Origin: Hoplostethus atlanticus | Taxonomy: Eukaryota > Chordata > Actinopteri > Trachichthyiformes > Trachichthyidae | NCBI GenBank assembly: GCA_034670405.1 | Contig: JAXDDX010000018.1 | Location: 4,681,501 to 4,745,500 of the forward strand | Direction: 5' to 3' | DNA length: 64,000 bases | Part shown: piece by piece, positions 1 to 13,329 of the stretch | How positions within the stretch are numbered: the first letter of the stretch is position 1 | Layout: the number at the start of each line of letters is the position of its first letter | Program-made: the position numbers and the translations under genes | The notes under the pieces: generated by a model | Told to the model about the DNA's origin: nothing | Databases searched by the model: none | The model's input: only the letters and a program-made list of their open reading frames with translations

Positions 1-644
1 ATCATTGATTTATGTGCAGCAGGTCAAGCAACATGCTCACACTGAACCCACAGCATTCTCTGTTAAGCTTCCCTGCATAAGCTAGCACAAGTACCATTAT
101 TGTGTTGAGAAGGAATGTTGTGGTTAGTGTGTAATCTGACTATTGGCTCTCACTTTGTTTGGTCTTATATTTATGGCGCAGTATGACTATCACTGTAATA
201 TATAATACAGTCTTACATTGTTATTTGTAACAGGAGGTGGGATGATATGATAACAAAGAGATGGTGCAGAAAAGACTTAGGGAATAGAAATAGAAATATA
301 ATGGAGAGGATTGCAATGATTCATAAAATGCACAATGTTTTTTCCATGAATGATGCAATCATAGTAAATATGAGATATTTTGCCTGAGACTGAGTCATCT
401 ATGCATTGATTGCACAGTTATATAATTGTCAGAGTAATCGTGGCTGTTGGAGACTGTTAAGATTACACTGACGTCATGAAAATGCATGTCAAGAGAGTTG
501 ACTTACGAGATCGGTGTGAATGAAGTTTCCAAAAGTTGAAATGTTCAAGGTTTCTGTGAGAGATGGCCACGCACTTGCACATGTTTTAACCTAATTCTGT
601 CAATTTCTTTTCTATTAATGCTTGTGTCTTGTATGTACATGCAG
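1..644 (+). other. zbtb20: 3' part of the last zbtb20 intron
   Basis: AT-rich sequence without coding signal. It ends in the acceptor gcag at 641-644, directly before the zinc-finger exon. A perfect palindromic CRE-like octamer TGACGTCA lies near 469-476, but one such site in an intron is weak evidence of regulation. The rest of the gene lies to the left of the window. Confidence 0.75.
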
Positions 645-1180
645 GTGAGAAGCCTCATCAGTGCAGCATCTGCTGGCGCTCGTTCTCCCTGAAGGATTAC
701 TTAATCAAACACATGGTAACACACACAGGGGTGCGTGCCTACCAGTGCAGTATCTGCAACAAACGCTTCACCCAAAAGAGCTCTCTCAATGTCCACATGC
801 GGCTGCACCGTGGAGAGAAGTCCTATGAGTGCTACATCTGCAAGAAGAAGTTCTCACACAAAACCCTGCTGGAGAGGCACATGGCCTTGCACAGCACAGG
901 TGGTGCTGTCACAGGGCTGTCGGGCAGTGCAGGTGCCGGTGGCCCAGTCTCCATTCCCATGCCTATGGCTGTCCCCGAACCTGGAGCTGGAGTAGTGGCC
1001 CTCGCCATGCCAGTGAGTGGAGGTGCTGGAGTAGGGGCTGGGGTTGGAACAGGAGTGGGTGTAGCTGCAGAAGCGAGCTGCCAAGAAGGGACCACCTACG
1101 TGTGCTCCGTCTGCCCTGCCAAGTTCGACCAAATTGAGCACTTCAATGACCACATGCGAATGCATGTCTCCGATGGATAA
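645..1180 (+). CDS. zbtb20: zbtb20, last coding exon (C2H2 zinc fingers)
   Basis: This exon encodes the C-terminal 177 residues of a BTB/POZ zinc-finger transcriptional repressor that binds DNA in the nucleus. It starts after the acceptor at 641-644 with the split codon of [14 protein letters not shown] and ends at TAA 1178-1180. Three adjacent C2H2 fingers are visible (CSIC..HMVTH, CSIC..HMRLH, CYIC..HMALH). A Gly/Ala/Val/Pro-rich linker of about 65 residues follows, then a last finger ([13 protein letters not shown]), and the protein ends VSDG. Finger spelling and the VSDG end match vertebrate ZBTB20 as I know it; the paralogue ZBTB45 is less likely because the last finger and tail fit ZBTB20. 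The linker is clearly longer than the roughly 28 residues I recall for mammals. The upstream exons with the BTB domain are outside the window. A start at 629 would lie inside the intron and is not real. Confidence 0.9.
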
Positions 1181-1216
1181 GTACAAATAGATAAACTTCT
1201 TTCAAAAAGAATGAAA

Positions 1217-1222
1217 AATAAA
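1217..1222 (+). terminator. proximal poly(A) signal AATAAA of zbtb20
   Basis: A canonical AATAAA lies 37 bp after the stop codon. If used it would give an almost UTR-less mRNA; more likely it is skipped in favour of distal sites. Confidence 0.35.
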
Positions 1223-1573
1223 ATGGCACTAGATTTTCCTTTTCTTATTTTGGGGTATGAAGAGTAATGAGTATAGACACTGGCACATTAAGTTTCCCAA
1301 AAAAATGTTGTTTTTTTGTTATTCTAAAAGAAAAAAGATGGTGGCCTTAAGGCTTAGTAGTTTGATATTGATCTACTGGATGGATCCTAACTACAGGCCT
1401 CTAAATGTATGCTTTCCTAAAATACTGATTTATGTGTTGAACACTACCGAAAGGCCTACGAAAGAAACACATACACACAAACACACCTATAGTGTAGATA
1501 TGTCTGTATGAGTATACATGTGCATATGTATGAGTGTATGTGCGTATTTGCATGTGTCTGTGTGATTGTTTGT

Positions 1574-1587
1574 TTGTGTGTGTGTGC

Positions 1588-1635
<48 letters not shown>
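1574..1635. repeat. (TG)n microsatellite
   Basis: About 60 bp of almost pure TG repeats with one GCGC interruption, flanked by degenerate GT-rich sequence from about 1500. Apparent His/Thr-rich reading frames on the other strand are an artefact of the repeat. Confidence 0.95.
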
Positions 1636-1638
<3 letters not shown>

Positions 1639-3529
1639 CATTGCCATGGAACATTTAGCATGGCAGTTGTGAACCCATACTGACCAGTTTGGAAACTATA
1701 GATGTCCAAGCTTACTGTGGTATAATTTACAACAACAATAACAAAAAGATTCATCTGGGGTTGGGCTAAATATTCCCTCTAAAAATACTGATGGTCACAA
1801 GATTGCCTTCTTACATAAAATAAAAAAGGAGAGTAGTTAATTTGACACTGGGTTTTATTTATTCCTATGATATTAAGGGATTATAATGCAGCTGTTGTCA
1901 AGGTACCAATTTCAATCATTTTACTGAAATGTAACTTCCTGTCAGTGGTTGCAGGGGCAACTCTTTCTCATATGTTTTATAATTATTGTCCATGCATATT
2001 GGTGGTTAAGGTTAAGTTTACTAAGTTAGGGTGTGTTGATGAGACAGTATTTGAGCAAAAATATTTCTTTTTTCTGGAGTTTGGAGTTTAAATCATTTGC
2101 ATACACTGCCACTAATATCTTAAAAGACTGTTAAGGCTTGTAGACCTCTTCCATTTCAACATATAAGACATACAACGTAAAAAAGACAGATTCTTTTGCT
2201 GACTTTTTTTAGCCTTTTACATTCACAGTTTTGGCAGGCTTGAATATGCGACTAAACTCTCTCCTTCATAATTGCTGCTCCTCAACTTGCACCTGACTGT
2301 TATGGGATGTAAATTAAAAAAAAAGGATTTGTCACTTTAACTATTGTTGTTATTGAGTAGCCTACATGGTTATAATTTGATATCTGTAAGGGGTTCAAGT
2401 TAGCTGTTGATTGGAATAGTTCTAAAGAGGGAGGAATTTCATTTGAACCCAAGTTGGAAATAAATGCCATCCTGCTTAGTAGAACCTCTGTATAACCTGT
2501 TCATTACTATTGCAAAGCTATTTTAGCAGGTGGGAACTAAATGCATTACTGATGTATTAGCTCTCCCTGGAGGCACAAATGGCATGCAACGTTTTGAAAG
2601 GAAATACAGTTGCAAAGCAAAACAAGTAGCTCCATTGATGTTACACTGTTTTATGATATACCACAAGTTGCAGATGGACTTTCTAGACAATAGTATACAT
2701 TCCTGATTTTTCTAAAACCTAGACACAGCATGTACAGAATAGATATGGAAGTTAGTTGGAGAAAGTTGTCATCCACGCATCACATCACTTAAAGGCTCAT
2801 CTCTGATATTTGAATTGTTTTTATTGCTTTTCATCCAAAATAGGACACACACACACATGCGACTGCCTGCAACTGCAATCTGAGGGATTTGCTCATTTAT
2901 GTGAGCAACATCCTTTGGCAGTTGTATTGTCGAAAGAATAACTAACCACATACAGCGGTCTGAAAAAGACCTGCTCTAGGTTCAAAAAACAAAGTGCTGC
3001 TTTGCACATTTTCTTAAAATGCCTGTGCTCAATATTTAATCGTTTTCTTTAAATGAACTTCTATGATTTTCATTTATTCAATTTCAAAGGAAAAAAAAAC
3101 TTTTTTTTAATCTTGATAAGTGGACTGCATTATTTTCTTGCATATATGTTGCACTGCTTAAACCAATAAGTGCACTACTGTTACCAGAGATATTATAGTT
3201 TTAGAAAAGAAGAATTGTTTTTTTTAATCTAACATTTGGTTGTAGAGTTCACATGTATTAGAATAGCTTTGTTCCAATTTATTCAATAAGTAATTCAACA
3301 TTTCTTGGCTTTTGTTATTGCTTGCAATTACATATATACTTGTGCTGTGTTAATGCAAGCATTTATTTTTATTTAAATCTGTACCGTTGAGTGTGCTCGT
3401 CTCAGTTTTAACCTTTTAATACATTATTTTATGGAGTCAGTCCCCTATAACAGTTTCTGGATCGCATATGCTAGAACAGATACAGAATTTTCCTATAAAA
3501 GCATCCAAGCCAAACAACAACAACAACCA

Positions 3530-3567
3530 CAATAATAATAATAATAATGATAATAATAATAATAATA
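3530..3567. repeat. (AAT)n microsatellite
   Basis: About twelve AAT units with one GAT interruption, preceded by a short CAA run. Confidence 0.9.
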
Positions 3568-5159
3568 CATTTATATTGTGTGTGTAACATAAATGATATG
3601 TGTCCTAGAACACGGTTTTTGGGGATAATGGTGTGGGGAGGTGATGGAATGCAGCTTATTTGATATCTGTCAGTTGTGTCCCTTCCTTCGTGTTTGTATG
3701 TCTGTGGATGTCTGTGTGTGGTATATAGCCTAATCAAACTGTTGAAAAGCGGAATATCTGAACTGTAGGGCTTCCTTTGCAATATGCAGCGCAGGTACTA
3801 TGAGAAGCAGCTCTTGTAACCTTTTTGGGCTAATAAAGCACCTGTAATATATGTTCTGAGATTTGACTAAAGGCTAGATCAAATACTATTTACTTACTTC
3901 CTTGTCCCCATATGGAGAAGTTATGTTTAGCATTTGATGCTAAACTATCATCTGATTACTATTGGATTACAGATCCTTATGGAGTCAGCGTCAGAGATCT
4001 TACAGTAATGCTCCATTTCTCACCATTGAAAATGACAAAACAGGGAAGTGATAAATACCATTTGACAACACGAAAAGACCGAGAGAAATCCTGTATTCTG
4101 GTTTCTCCTCAACACAAAAAGGTACATACAAGAAAAATATCCATTTGATCACTGAAAACACATGAGGTTAGTCCTCAGTAAAAGTAGCATATTGATTGAC
4201 ATCTGATTGGGTATGTCTCTTATGGTGTACATATAAGCCTAAATTGTACGGTTCCTGTCTGTAGCTGTCGTTGTCAGGATGGCAATATTGCTGCATGCTA
4301 GTGCTATATTTGTCTCTACACAGCACGTGGAGGGTAATCTCTTGCCTTAACAGACAATGCACTAAATAGAATTTGTAAGCAACTGCCGAGATCTCTTTCC
4401 AACAGTATTGCTACACGTATGGCACACAGCTCATGATGTTGGTGTTTTGTTGTCTGCTCAGTACAAAGGTTAACACTGCCAAACTAACATCATCACCTAT
4501 TTGAAAGCGAAGGCAGAGATATTAATTGAATTGTTTCAGTGTAGTTTATGTATTCAGCAATCTAGCATTCCTTCATGGCACTCAGCTGCATCTCGCACTT
4601 GACCTAAATTTGCATTTTTGTGTAATACATATATCAAATGCACTATTGACTGTAGCTAGATGAGTACTCCTTAAATCAGCTTGTTGGTATCATTGGTCTA
4701 AATGGTAGGTTCAGTAGCGTGATGTGGGTTTTGAAATATTTGATTTCGGATTTACACTATCAAATGTTTCTCTATACTTTTTGGAATATCAGAAGTAGCC
4801 AAACTCAACATTATCTGGATGAGGGCTAAATGATTGTTCTGTGGTCAGTTGACCTCATGTATTATAAGATGTGTGATAGCAAACCAGGCTTGAAAGGGGA
4901 AGAACCTTCTCTCCAGTGTGTCACAACCTACTATAGCATACCCGGGCTTTTCTCCCTTCCCCCACTGCAATAGCATCACATCACAGTTTTTCACTGTCCA
5001 TAGTTATATATTCCTTATAATGCTTCAGCTACTCATTGTTGTGGTGCTTAATTCTCTTTTCTCAATGTTGCAAAAAGTCAGTTTAAAATTGTTGGAACTT
5101 TGCAACATTTTCCTGAAATAAGCCCCATTCTCAACTGTGCTTATTCTAGTTGTTAGGTT

Positions 5160-5179
5160 TAAAAAAAAAAAAAAAAAAA
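5160..5179. repeat. poly(A) tract
   Basis: Homopolymer of about 20 A. No recognisable retroelement body precedes it, so it is treated as a simple repeat. A similar A-run lies at about 12342-12360. Confidence 0.85.
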
Positions 5180-8100
5180 GTCTAGACTTCATGTTTGCAA
5201 AGTGTATGCTACATATTTTCCAGAACAAAACATAAAAAGTAGATAGCCTTGAGCCTGCAGCTATTTGTATTGTGTTTCAAATATATTACTGTTCATGTTT
5301 TGTTTATTTTAGTGTAGAGACACAGGGTCTTCATTGTTGTCCTTCTTGCAGTGTGTTTAATTCATCGTTATACTTTATTTCAGGACTTACTCCTACATTT
5401 TTTCTGGTGATCATAGTGATGTTGTTTATACGTAGCTTCATGTGAGTGGATAAAGGATAGACAGCTATTGAGTAAGATTTCTTAGTGTGCTATACATGCA
5501 TATATTCTTTGCATTAAGATGAAAACGTGGAAAACATCCTTGGATAGAAGATAGTAAGTGTGAAGGTCATGTTGAGTAAGGAATAGGTTCATTTTTCTGA
5601 TGAGGATGTCTGTCTTCCTGTCTGTCTGTCTTTCTGTCTGAGAGCTACCTAACTTCTGTCTCCATACATTTAAGTCAGATTTTTATTTAAGCATGAACTA
5701 AGTCACAAAGTTAAGAATAATAATTACAGAAAACACATGAAACCATTCAGATAATACTTAACTGCATTGCTTTTGTCCTACTACAGTACACATAAGAGTG
5801 AAATAAATAACTTCTAATAAATATACTATATATATAAGAATCACCATCTCCACACAGATAAAAAATACATTTTCAGATAGTTTGATAAAGAAATAAATGC
5901 AGCTATAGTATACCTTGTGGGATATAGGGAATATGCCTATCAAGTGCCTATCAGTACATACAGCAACTATACAGAATATTCATAGTTTTTCTCTCCTACA
6001 TTGCACATATACAGTATATACACAATGGTCTATTAAATATATACTATTTATAATACTACTGCTGAAACCTGTTGGTTCATGAGTGCATCTTAAGAGAGCC
6101 CTTTAAAATACCTGAAATTTTCTATTCATGTAAAGGCTACATCTGAAATTTTTATTTTTTATTTTACATTTTTACCATATGGAGGATTCAAAGATAGAAA
6201 ATAAATCACTAATGTTTTGGGTTTTTTTATACTGTAGCATAAGGTAATGCAAAATGTAAAAAATAAAACAGAAAAATGAAAATTTAAAATTTAAAAGAGA
6301 AATAGGAAAGTTGAAATTGCAATTGAAAATTAAAAGTGAACTCTAAATGTTAAATGAACATTTCCTTCTTTCACATTGCTCTTTCTCATTGCCATTTGGC
6401 ATTTTACAACTGCAACTTTTATTTCCATTTTCTTTTCTTTTTTTTTGCTAACATTGGAGGCACAAACCATGCATGTTTGGGGAGAGGGCACTGGCACCTT
6501 ATGAACACCAGAGGGAGCCACACTTCAACTTGAGGAGTCTGAGTCGGGGTTCACACACTGCCTGGCACACTGCACCCAAGGAAAATTCAACCCAGAATCA
6601 ACTTGAAGCTTGTATTTCTCCTCCTTCTTTGTTGAATGTCACCATTAGTGTACCATAAGTGTATAAGAGCAATTGTCATGGTTGACTGGGTTTAAGAAGT
6701 CTGAAAACCCAAGATAAAATCTTTAAATTAAAAGTAGATTTGGAATTTGGAATAAAAAACAAAAACTTGTATCCACTTTTATCCAAAGCACCTAACAGGC
6801 CTATGAATGTATTTGTTTTTAGTTTTGTTTAATAGTCTTAGCAGTGTTAGTGCCACATGCTACACAGGACCACTATCTACTGAGCCACACACAATTTTGG
6901 TCTGATATTTTTCAGGCACCTGTGTTGATGTGGGGGAAAAATCACTCCACTGACCCTTAAATTAACAAGAATAATGGGTAGTTGGCATTAGGAGTTTATG
7001 GAGCCCATTAATAGTTGGTTACAAAGAACACTATGTGTCCTTTGACCTTGATGACAGTACAATCCCACGCCCCATTTCCCCACAATGATCATTAAAGTTT
7101 CCTCTTATCATATCTTAAGATGGTGGACCACGCCTTCTTGTTTACACACAGCTTGAAATTGTAAAGGGCAAGCAATGAGCAATGTGACAGTAGAAATTGG
7201 TCATTAAAATGAGACTGGCATGAGATTTTGAGTGCTCACTTGAGTTGAGTGTAAATACTGGAACAGTGAACATACCTTTTTGGCTGGACATACACACACA
7301 CTCACACACACCATATTTGCAATTTGGACAAGTGGTTGGTTAAATTAATTTGAAAAACATTGGAATAATGACCATGCAGCAAGTTGCAGGACTTAGGCTC
7401 AGAGAGATAAAAGGTATTGGGATTGCTTATTATACCGTCCCTCATGGACTAATTACTGCAATTTTCTCTCAAACCTTATCCCTAGTTACTCTCTGTGCCA
7501 GATTTGAAAATGTTACCACTCTGTTCTTGATTTATATGGCAGAGCTGAACATAACAATTAAAATAAACAATCTTTTTTAGTTAAAGCATTCCTGTAAAAC
7601 CCATAATAAAGCATTTTTGTCATTCATAATGATGAAGCATTTATCATATCAAAGTAGTGATTGCCTTTATTTTGAATCTTTAAATCCTCCATAATACATA
7701 GTTTTCAACCGAGTAAATAGGAGAAAACAGCTATGATTAACTGATGTTAAATACACATTTTGAAGGAGGTTTAGTTTCATAGACATTTTAATATTGAAAA
7801 TAAAGCATTAAATAGGCAATGCGATATAGCTAGTCCCTGTCATCCAACTATCATACCATAACACACACAAGAAACACAACTGGATTTTAAAGTAGGGCAC
7901 AGCTAAGCTAACCATAACAACATCTAGATTATATTCACTATATGACGCTTTCTCCATACGTGTATTTATTACACTACCCTGTTGACTTTCTTATTAAAAC
8001 ATCAATGTCAGTAAACTACCAGAGTATGTGATCATGGAAGTTTTATTAACAAGCTAGAATAGCACCTCAATACAAATTAAGCATGCAGTCATGTTTAAAC

Positions 8101-9086
8101 AGCCTTGCTTAGGGGAGTACTTTGTTTTTGATGGAGCACAAATTATATTTTAAGTGTCCCTCAATTACAGGTTTGAACACATGGTACATTATCTTTATTT
8201 TATCATAATGGTGATAGGAGACTTGGATGTGATTTAGCCTCTAAAGACTAAACATTGAGCCTGTTCTGGGAGGTCAGTTGTAATAGTCTAGCTCTATGAA
8301 AAGATGAGTTATAAAAGTGTGCAGCATAACTAAAATATGCATTCCTGTAAAGTCCAGAACATTCCAACACCTAGTCTGGCATTCATTTTCCACACTTAAC
8401 TAACTTAATATTGAGGATGATTTCCAGCGCTTAAACATTTTACAGATCTGTTGGATATTTGATCATGTAGTAGCAAACATTGCCCAGCATATTCAAGTTT
8501 ATATTTACAGAATAACGGCTCAAATTTGTATTTCCCAAATAGATCTGATTGTTTTATCACATCTTGATGTTTATTACTCAGTACCACAAAAATCTGCCAT
8601 GACATCATGAACTTCATAAGCTTAAAGGACAGCTTATGCTTGTGTTGACTGTTCTAGGCAACATGCACTATGTATCATTCTGTTTTCTCTACTTCAATGT
8701 ATGTTGTCTCTCTGTTTTGGGGTGTAGAGATACAAAAAGAAAAAAAAATGTTGATGCTATTCTTTATCATGATGTTGGTCACTGTCTCAACCAACATGTA
8801 ATCTGCCATAATGGACATGCATATTTTCATTGCAAAATTTAGTGTAGTGTTCCTAAAAGGATTGGTGGTGGTAATTTTGTTTGTCAGATGGGGCCATGCT
8901 AATCATTAGAAATCAAATGGAAATACTTGTATTCGATGATGTTTGTTTTCATAAACCAAAGAATGGTAAGATAATTTAGGCTTAAGTGTTTGAGTTTTAT
9001 GGAGAAAATAACATTTTTTTTCTAAGTGTATGGTTACCAAGGTATGGGTTCCTATGATCTGGCAAGATTCCTAAAGTTATTTTTGG

Positions 9087-9138
9087 TTTTGTTTGTTTGT
9101 TTGTTTGTTTGTTTGTTTGTTTGTTTGTTTGTTTGTTT
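9087..9138. repeat. (TTTG)n microsatellite
   Basis: About twelve perfect TTTG tetranucleotide units inside the proposed zbtb20 3' UTR. Confidence 0.95.
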
Positions 9139-12100
9139 TTCTCATGGCAGGGTGCTTGTGAAAATGCATCTATGTTTTGTCACTTGATCACTATTGGTTG
9201 TTTGTAGTTTTGTGGTTGTGTTAATTTGCCTATTGTAGACCAAAATAGCTTTTTATAAGAAATGCAACAAAACATAAAAATGAATTTGACGCAGTAGCTG
9301 TGATGTAAACTATCGCATGTCAAAACATGTATAAGATTGTAAATGTTGCATTGTTCATCTTGACAAAACATAATACTAAATATTCATCGGTTATGTTTTC
9401 TATACACACACATTTAGCCAATCAGTGTAGTCCTTTTCAACGTCACAATCAATTATATTTAATTAGTTTGTCTTTGTTGGACACTAACTGTTTGTTATAC
9501 CAGTTTTTATCAAATATCTTTAGGATCTGACTGATATTCTAAGGCTATCCCTAAAATATTATTCTAACATTGTAGACGATCACCAATTTATACTTGAGAT
9601 GGACCAAGATGTTAAGTTTGCACATATTTGTAGGTAGTTTATTAAGCCAAAAAAGAGAGAATAATGATACACAACTTTCAATCTCAACAACTTAATTCAG
9701 ATTTAGCTGAGGCTCATCTTGGAGCGCATTTTACAGTCCTTCATGTTCACTGAAAAGCATTAAAGCCAGCCATCACTTGATGATTGATTATGGTTAAAAG
9801 TATTTTCAAGAAAAAATAAATAAATTAAAACCAAACTGTAAGATGACTTTAAAAGTCATGATGTGGTCCAAATGTGTGATAAGTCAGTATCATTGGAAAT
9901 GATTACAAGACAATATATTTTTGTAATAGTGACACATCATCTGAAAGCAGAATGTAAACCCTTTGGCAAATTTATTCACAATATTTTGTTGATGTAAGGG
10001 GTAATTCTAGGTGAATCTGCTGTATATTTTTCATCCTGTATGTTCAAAATATGAAATTTGATTAATTTGGGCCATGTTTCACAATCTGGAGTAAAGATGG
10101 CATTTGTTAAATCTTGACATAAGATTTGTTTAATTACAAATCAGAAATTAAATGTGCCCTGGTTAATAGAAGCTTAGGTTTTGTCATCTGACGTTCAAGC
10201 TTTTTGCTGCCATATCTTGTAGATGCTTTTGTAAAAATGCACTTGAGTTGAACTATGAGATGTGCTTATGAATATGTGTATATTTTGTTAGGCTTATTGC
10301 CTACGTTAGCTTGCTATTTTATTATCTTCCTAAAAATACTTCTCCTATACAGATATGAACTTGGCAGAAGTGGAGCTGTTGTAGTAAAGGTAGTTAACAT
10401 CACAACTAAGCAACCCTGAAATATATGCTGCAGTAATGTGTTTTCAGTTTGTCCTTGTTAATTTATGCTCCAAGTTGGTTTGTATTTTATTATTATTATT
10501 ATTATTGTTATGAAACAAGCTTGTTTGAAATGTATTGACTGCTGTTTTGAAATAGGGGATAAGGTTTTTTAATGTATGTGCAAGGAAGTTTTATAATATG
10601 ACTTGTCAAACACTGGACTGGAGTGAGTTTTCCAACATTTCCAAGTTGAGAGAGAGTTGTATTTGACAGACATAACTGCACAGACGACATCCCTTAGCAC
10701 AGACATGACCTGAGAGATGAAGCACATCCTTCCAGCTGTACTCAGATAGCCACCCTTCACATTCAAAATAGGGGTCATAAGAGATTGGAAATTTCAGCAG
10801 TGCTGTTTAATTGAATTGATTGGGTGATGGGTTACACACAATAAGAAATATTTATTAGGTTTTCCTTCCAAATTGTTGCATGGCATGGACTGGTAAAAAT
10901 TGAACACATTGAGTTATTTCAGTAATTTCCTAAAAACAAGAGTATGGTTCTCTCAAATATTCTGAAAGTCCAGAAGGGATACCATTTGACAGCTATCCAG
11001 TAATCAACATCACCTGGTATGTGAAGCAGATCTTACCGTTGAGTCTCATTACACCAACCACCACTTCTCAAACCAGAAAAGAGATTTGCACTAGACTTAT
11101 TTTGGTCTTCTTTTATCAAAAGCAATATAATTCAGATCACTCGACGCGTTTCGAAACCACAGTATCTGAGGGTTGTCTGCCCACAATGGGAATGCTGAGT
11201 AAATGGTGATATTTGAAAAGTTTGGAGTTGAGCATTTTTATATAAAGGTACAGAATTGGAGTATCTTACCTATTAAATGCACGTGAACTTAGAAATCCAC
11301 ACATTGTTAATAACTGGTTTTACCCAGCAATACCCCGAGTATAAGTGTCCAGATTTGAGGGGCATTAACACTGTTGTTTCCTCCTGTGATTGTTTTGGAC
11401 AAATCAAACAGTTCTGGCAAATCCAAAGTGAGAGACAGGACGTACGAGGGGAAGGAATCATTTCTCATACATTAAATATAAAATGTCTTCATCATACAGC
11501 CATTTATTAATGGCAGACAACATGTAGACAAGATAGTTCAAGACAATGTGATACCAAAACATAAGCCCGTGTTAAAATGTGCAAATGTCCACTGATGCAC
11601 ACACCTATATTTTAAAACAATCGTGTCATATCTCCGCTTGGTCACCTTGAGTGCTTTTTTTCTGGGATGATACAAAAAAATGCTTTAAAGTGAAACAATA
11701 ATGAAATACTTCTTAGAAAAAAGATTGATTCCAAATGCATCTTTTGTTATATACACACAGCATCATTGGCTATGTAGAGAATTTGTGTCCACCAAAATCA
11801 TAATTCATCGTTTTTAGTGAGGTCATTCATAACAGGAGTAATTGCAGGGGGTGAAATTGTTGACCTTATGTCTTTATTTTGTTGATTGATAAGTGTAAAT
11901 CTTCAATAATTCATGACAGCAAACTTCACCATTTTATCTGGACGTAGTAGCTTTCCTGTTTTCACCGCTTTGTGGTGTTGTTGAAAGATGTTGCGGTTTG
12001 TCTAAATATGTTGCGTGTTAGAGGAAGCATAAGTATGTGCCTTCTTGTAATCTCCTTGGTGAGCTTGTTATTATTGAGAAGCTGAAGCCAGCCAATTGTG

Positions 12101-12583
12101 TTTGCACTAAAACCAAATTGCTTTTGTGATGTAGACTATTTAAGCAAGCTTGTTGCGTCACTTTAACCGTACAGTATGCATGAGGGTGAAATTGGTAAGT
12201 CTAGGGCTAGAGCTCTCATCTGTTGACCTGTAAACCAGTGCAGCTTAGAGGATCTTGTGAATATAGCTTGGCTTAGTTTTGCATTCAGTTTTCAATTCCA
12301 TCTCCTTACTCGTCAAGTTTGTCATTGGCAATTTCCACAGTTAAAAAAAAAAAAAAAAAATAGCAAATAATACATACCATGAATACAATACAGCTTTTAT
12401 TTTCACATGCCACAGCTAGAGAGCTACACAACTGTAGTAGAGATATTCATTTCTCTGAATCCATGGGAATGCATGAGTATATGAGGTCGCCTCAAGACTA
12501 TTGGTCAAATTAATTTTAGGTTGTTTTTGAAAACTTGTATTTATTACTTATTTTGTTGACATCTAAGAGAAAGGCCTACATGC

Positions 12584-12694
12584 TTTGAGTCTTACAAATG
12601 CACCTTATTCATGTCAGTCCATGTGGAAAAGGCTGACAATGTAATATCTCTGATTTAGCACCTTACTACACAGCATGTTTTCACTTTATGCCAG
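12584..12694 (+). repeat. unrecognised dispersed repeat, copy 1
   Basis: By eye this stretch is roughly 80% identical over about 110 bp to 15719-15828 in the same orientation. Shared blocks include GTGGAAAAG, CTGACAATG and ATCTCTGAT. I do not recognise the family. Confidence 0.7.
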
Positions 12695-13226
12695 TTTAGC
12701 TATTCTTCCATGCATATGATTTCCAAAATAAATCTTATATTTTGTGAAATTGTTTAAAGGGATGTGCCAAAGTTTGGAGGCGATCTCCCAAGTGTTTATG
12801 CTTATCAATTTATTTTCCTCCTCCTTCAGTTATAGCAATGGTATGTCAAAACTTTCCTATAACAGTGTGTGGAATCAAGTTATTTCAGCAGACAGTATCA
12901 TTACTTGCCATTTTACAATAAGCCCTGTATTTCACATATATTTACCAGTGATGTGTATTTGTTATTATAAAGAAAATAGCCGTAAAGCTTCATTATGTTA
13001 CATAATATTGTGACTTTTTTCGAAAAACTGTGAAGACTTATCTTGCATATACTTTATACAGAAGTATTAAGCCTTAATACAAAAGACTAAAAAAAGTGTG
13101 GAAGAATAAACTGATTGTTGCTAAGTAAGGATGATTTTTGTAAATGTTACCAGCACTTTTTTTGTAATTTTCACTCTCTGAGGTATTGTACAAGTTCAAG
13201 CTGTTTGTGAAGTTTGATTATGAAGG

Positions 13227-13319
13227 AATAAAAACTAGTACTTTCCTGTACTTCACAGAAAGTCATGTTGCTGTTGTCTGTTTCCATGAGACTGTTTTGT
13301 GTGATTTCTTATAAATAAA
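13227..13319 (+). terminator. cluster of AATAAA signals, candidate distal end of zbtb20
   Basis: AATAAA occurs at 13227-13232 and 13314-13319, with more copies shortly after. The preceding few hundred bases have a complex, non-repetitive texture, and transposon-like DNA begins soon after. This would be a natural end for a roughly 12-kb 3' UTR. Confidence 0.4.
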
Positions 13320-13329
13320 CTGCCCTGAC

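Larger units (their letters stand above)
1181..13320 (+). other. probable very long zbtb20 3' UTR / gene-free AT-rich region
   Basis: No exon-like coding sequence appears in about 12 kb after the zbtb20 stop. The + strand looks T-rich, with many ATTTA-like motifs, and recognisable transposons are scarce compared with the DNA after 13.4 kb. Mammalian ZBTB20 mRNAs have exceptionally long 3' UTRs, so I infer this stretch is mostly transcribed UTR. AATAAA signals occur just after the stop (1217-1222) and near the far end (13227-13232, 13314-13319). Against this, one unrecognised dispersed repeat (12584-12694) and simple repeats lie inside it. Expression data would be needed to fix the true end. 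Confidence 0.5.

Noticed and set aside
629-644. ATG at 629 as a start codon of the zinc-finger protein
   Set aside because: It lies before the splice acceptor at 641-644, and the frame continues from an upstream exon.
1401-1754. His/Thr-rich reading frame on the minus strand
   Set aside because: It is only the translation of a (CA)n microsatellite. The same holds for frames at 34.9, 37.2, 38.6 and 56.2 kb.
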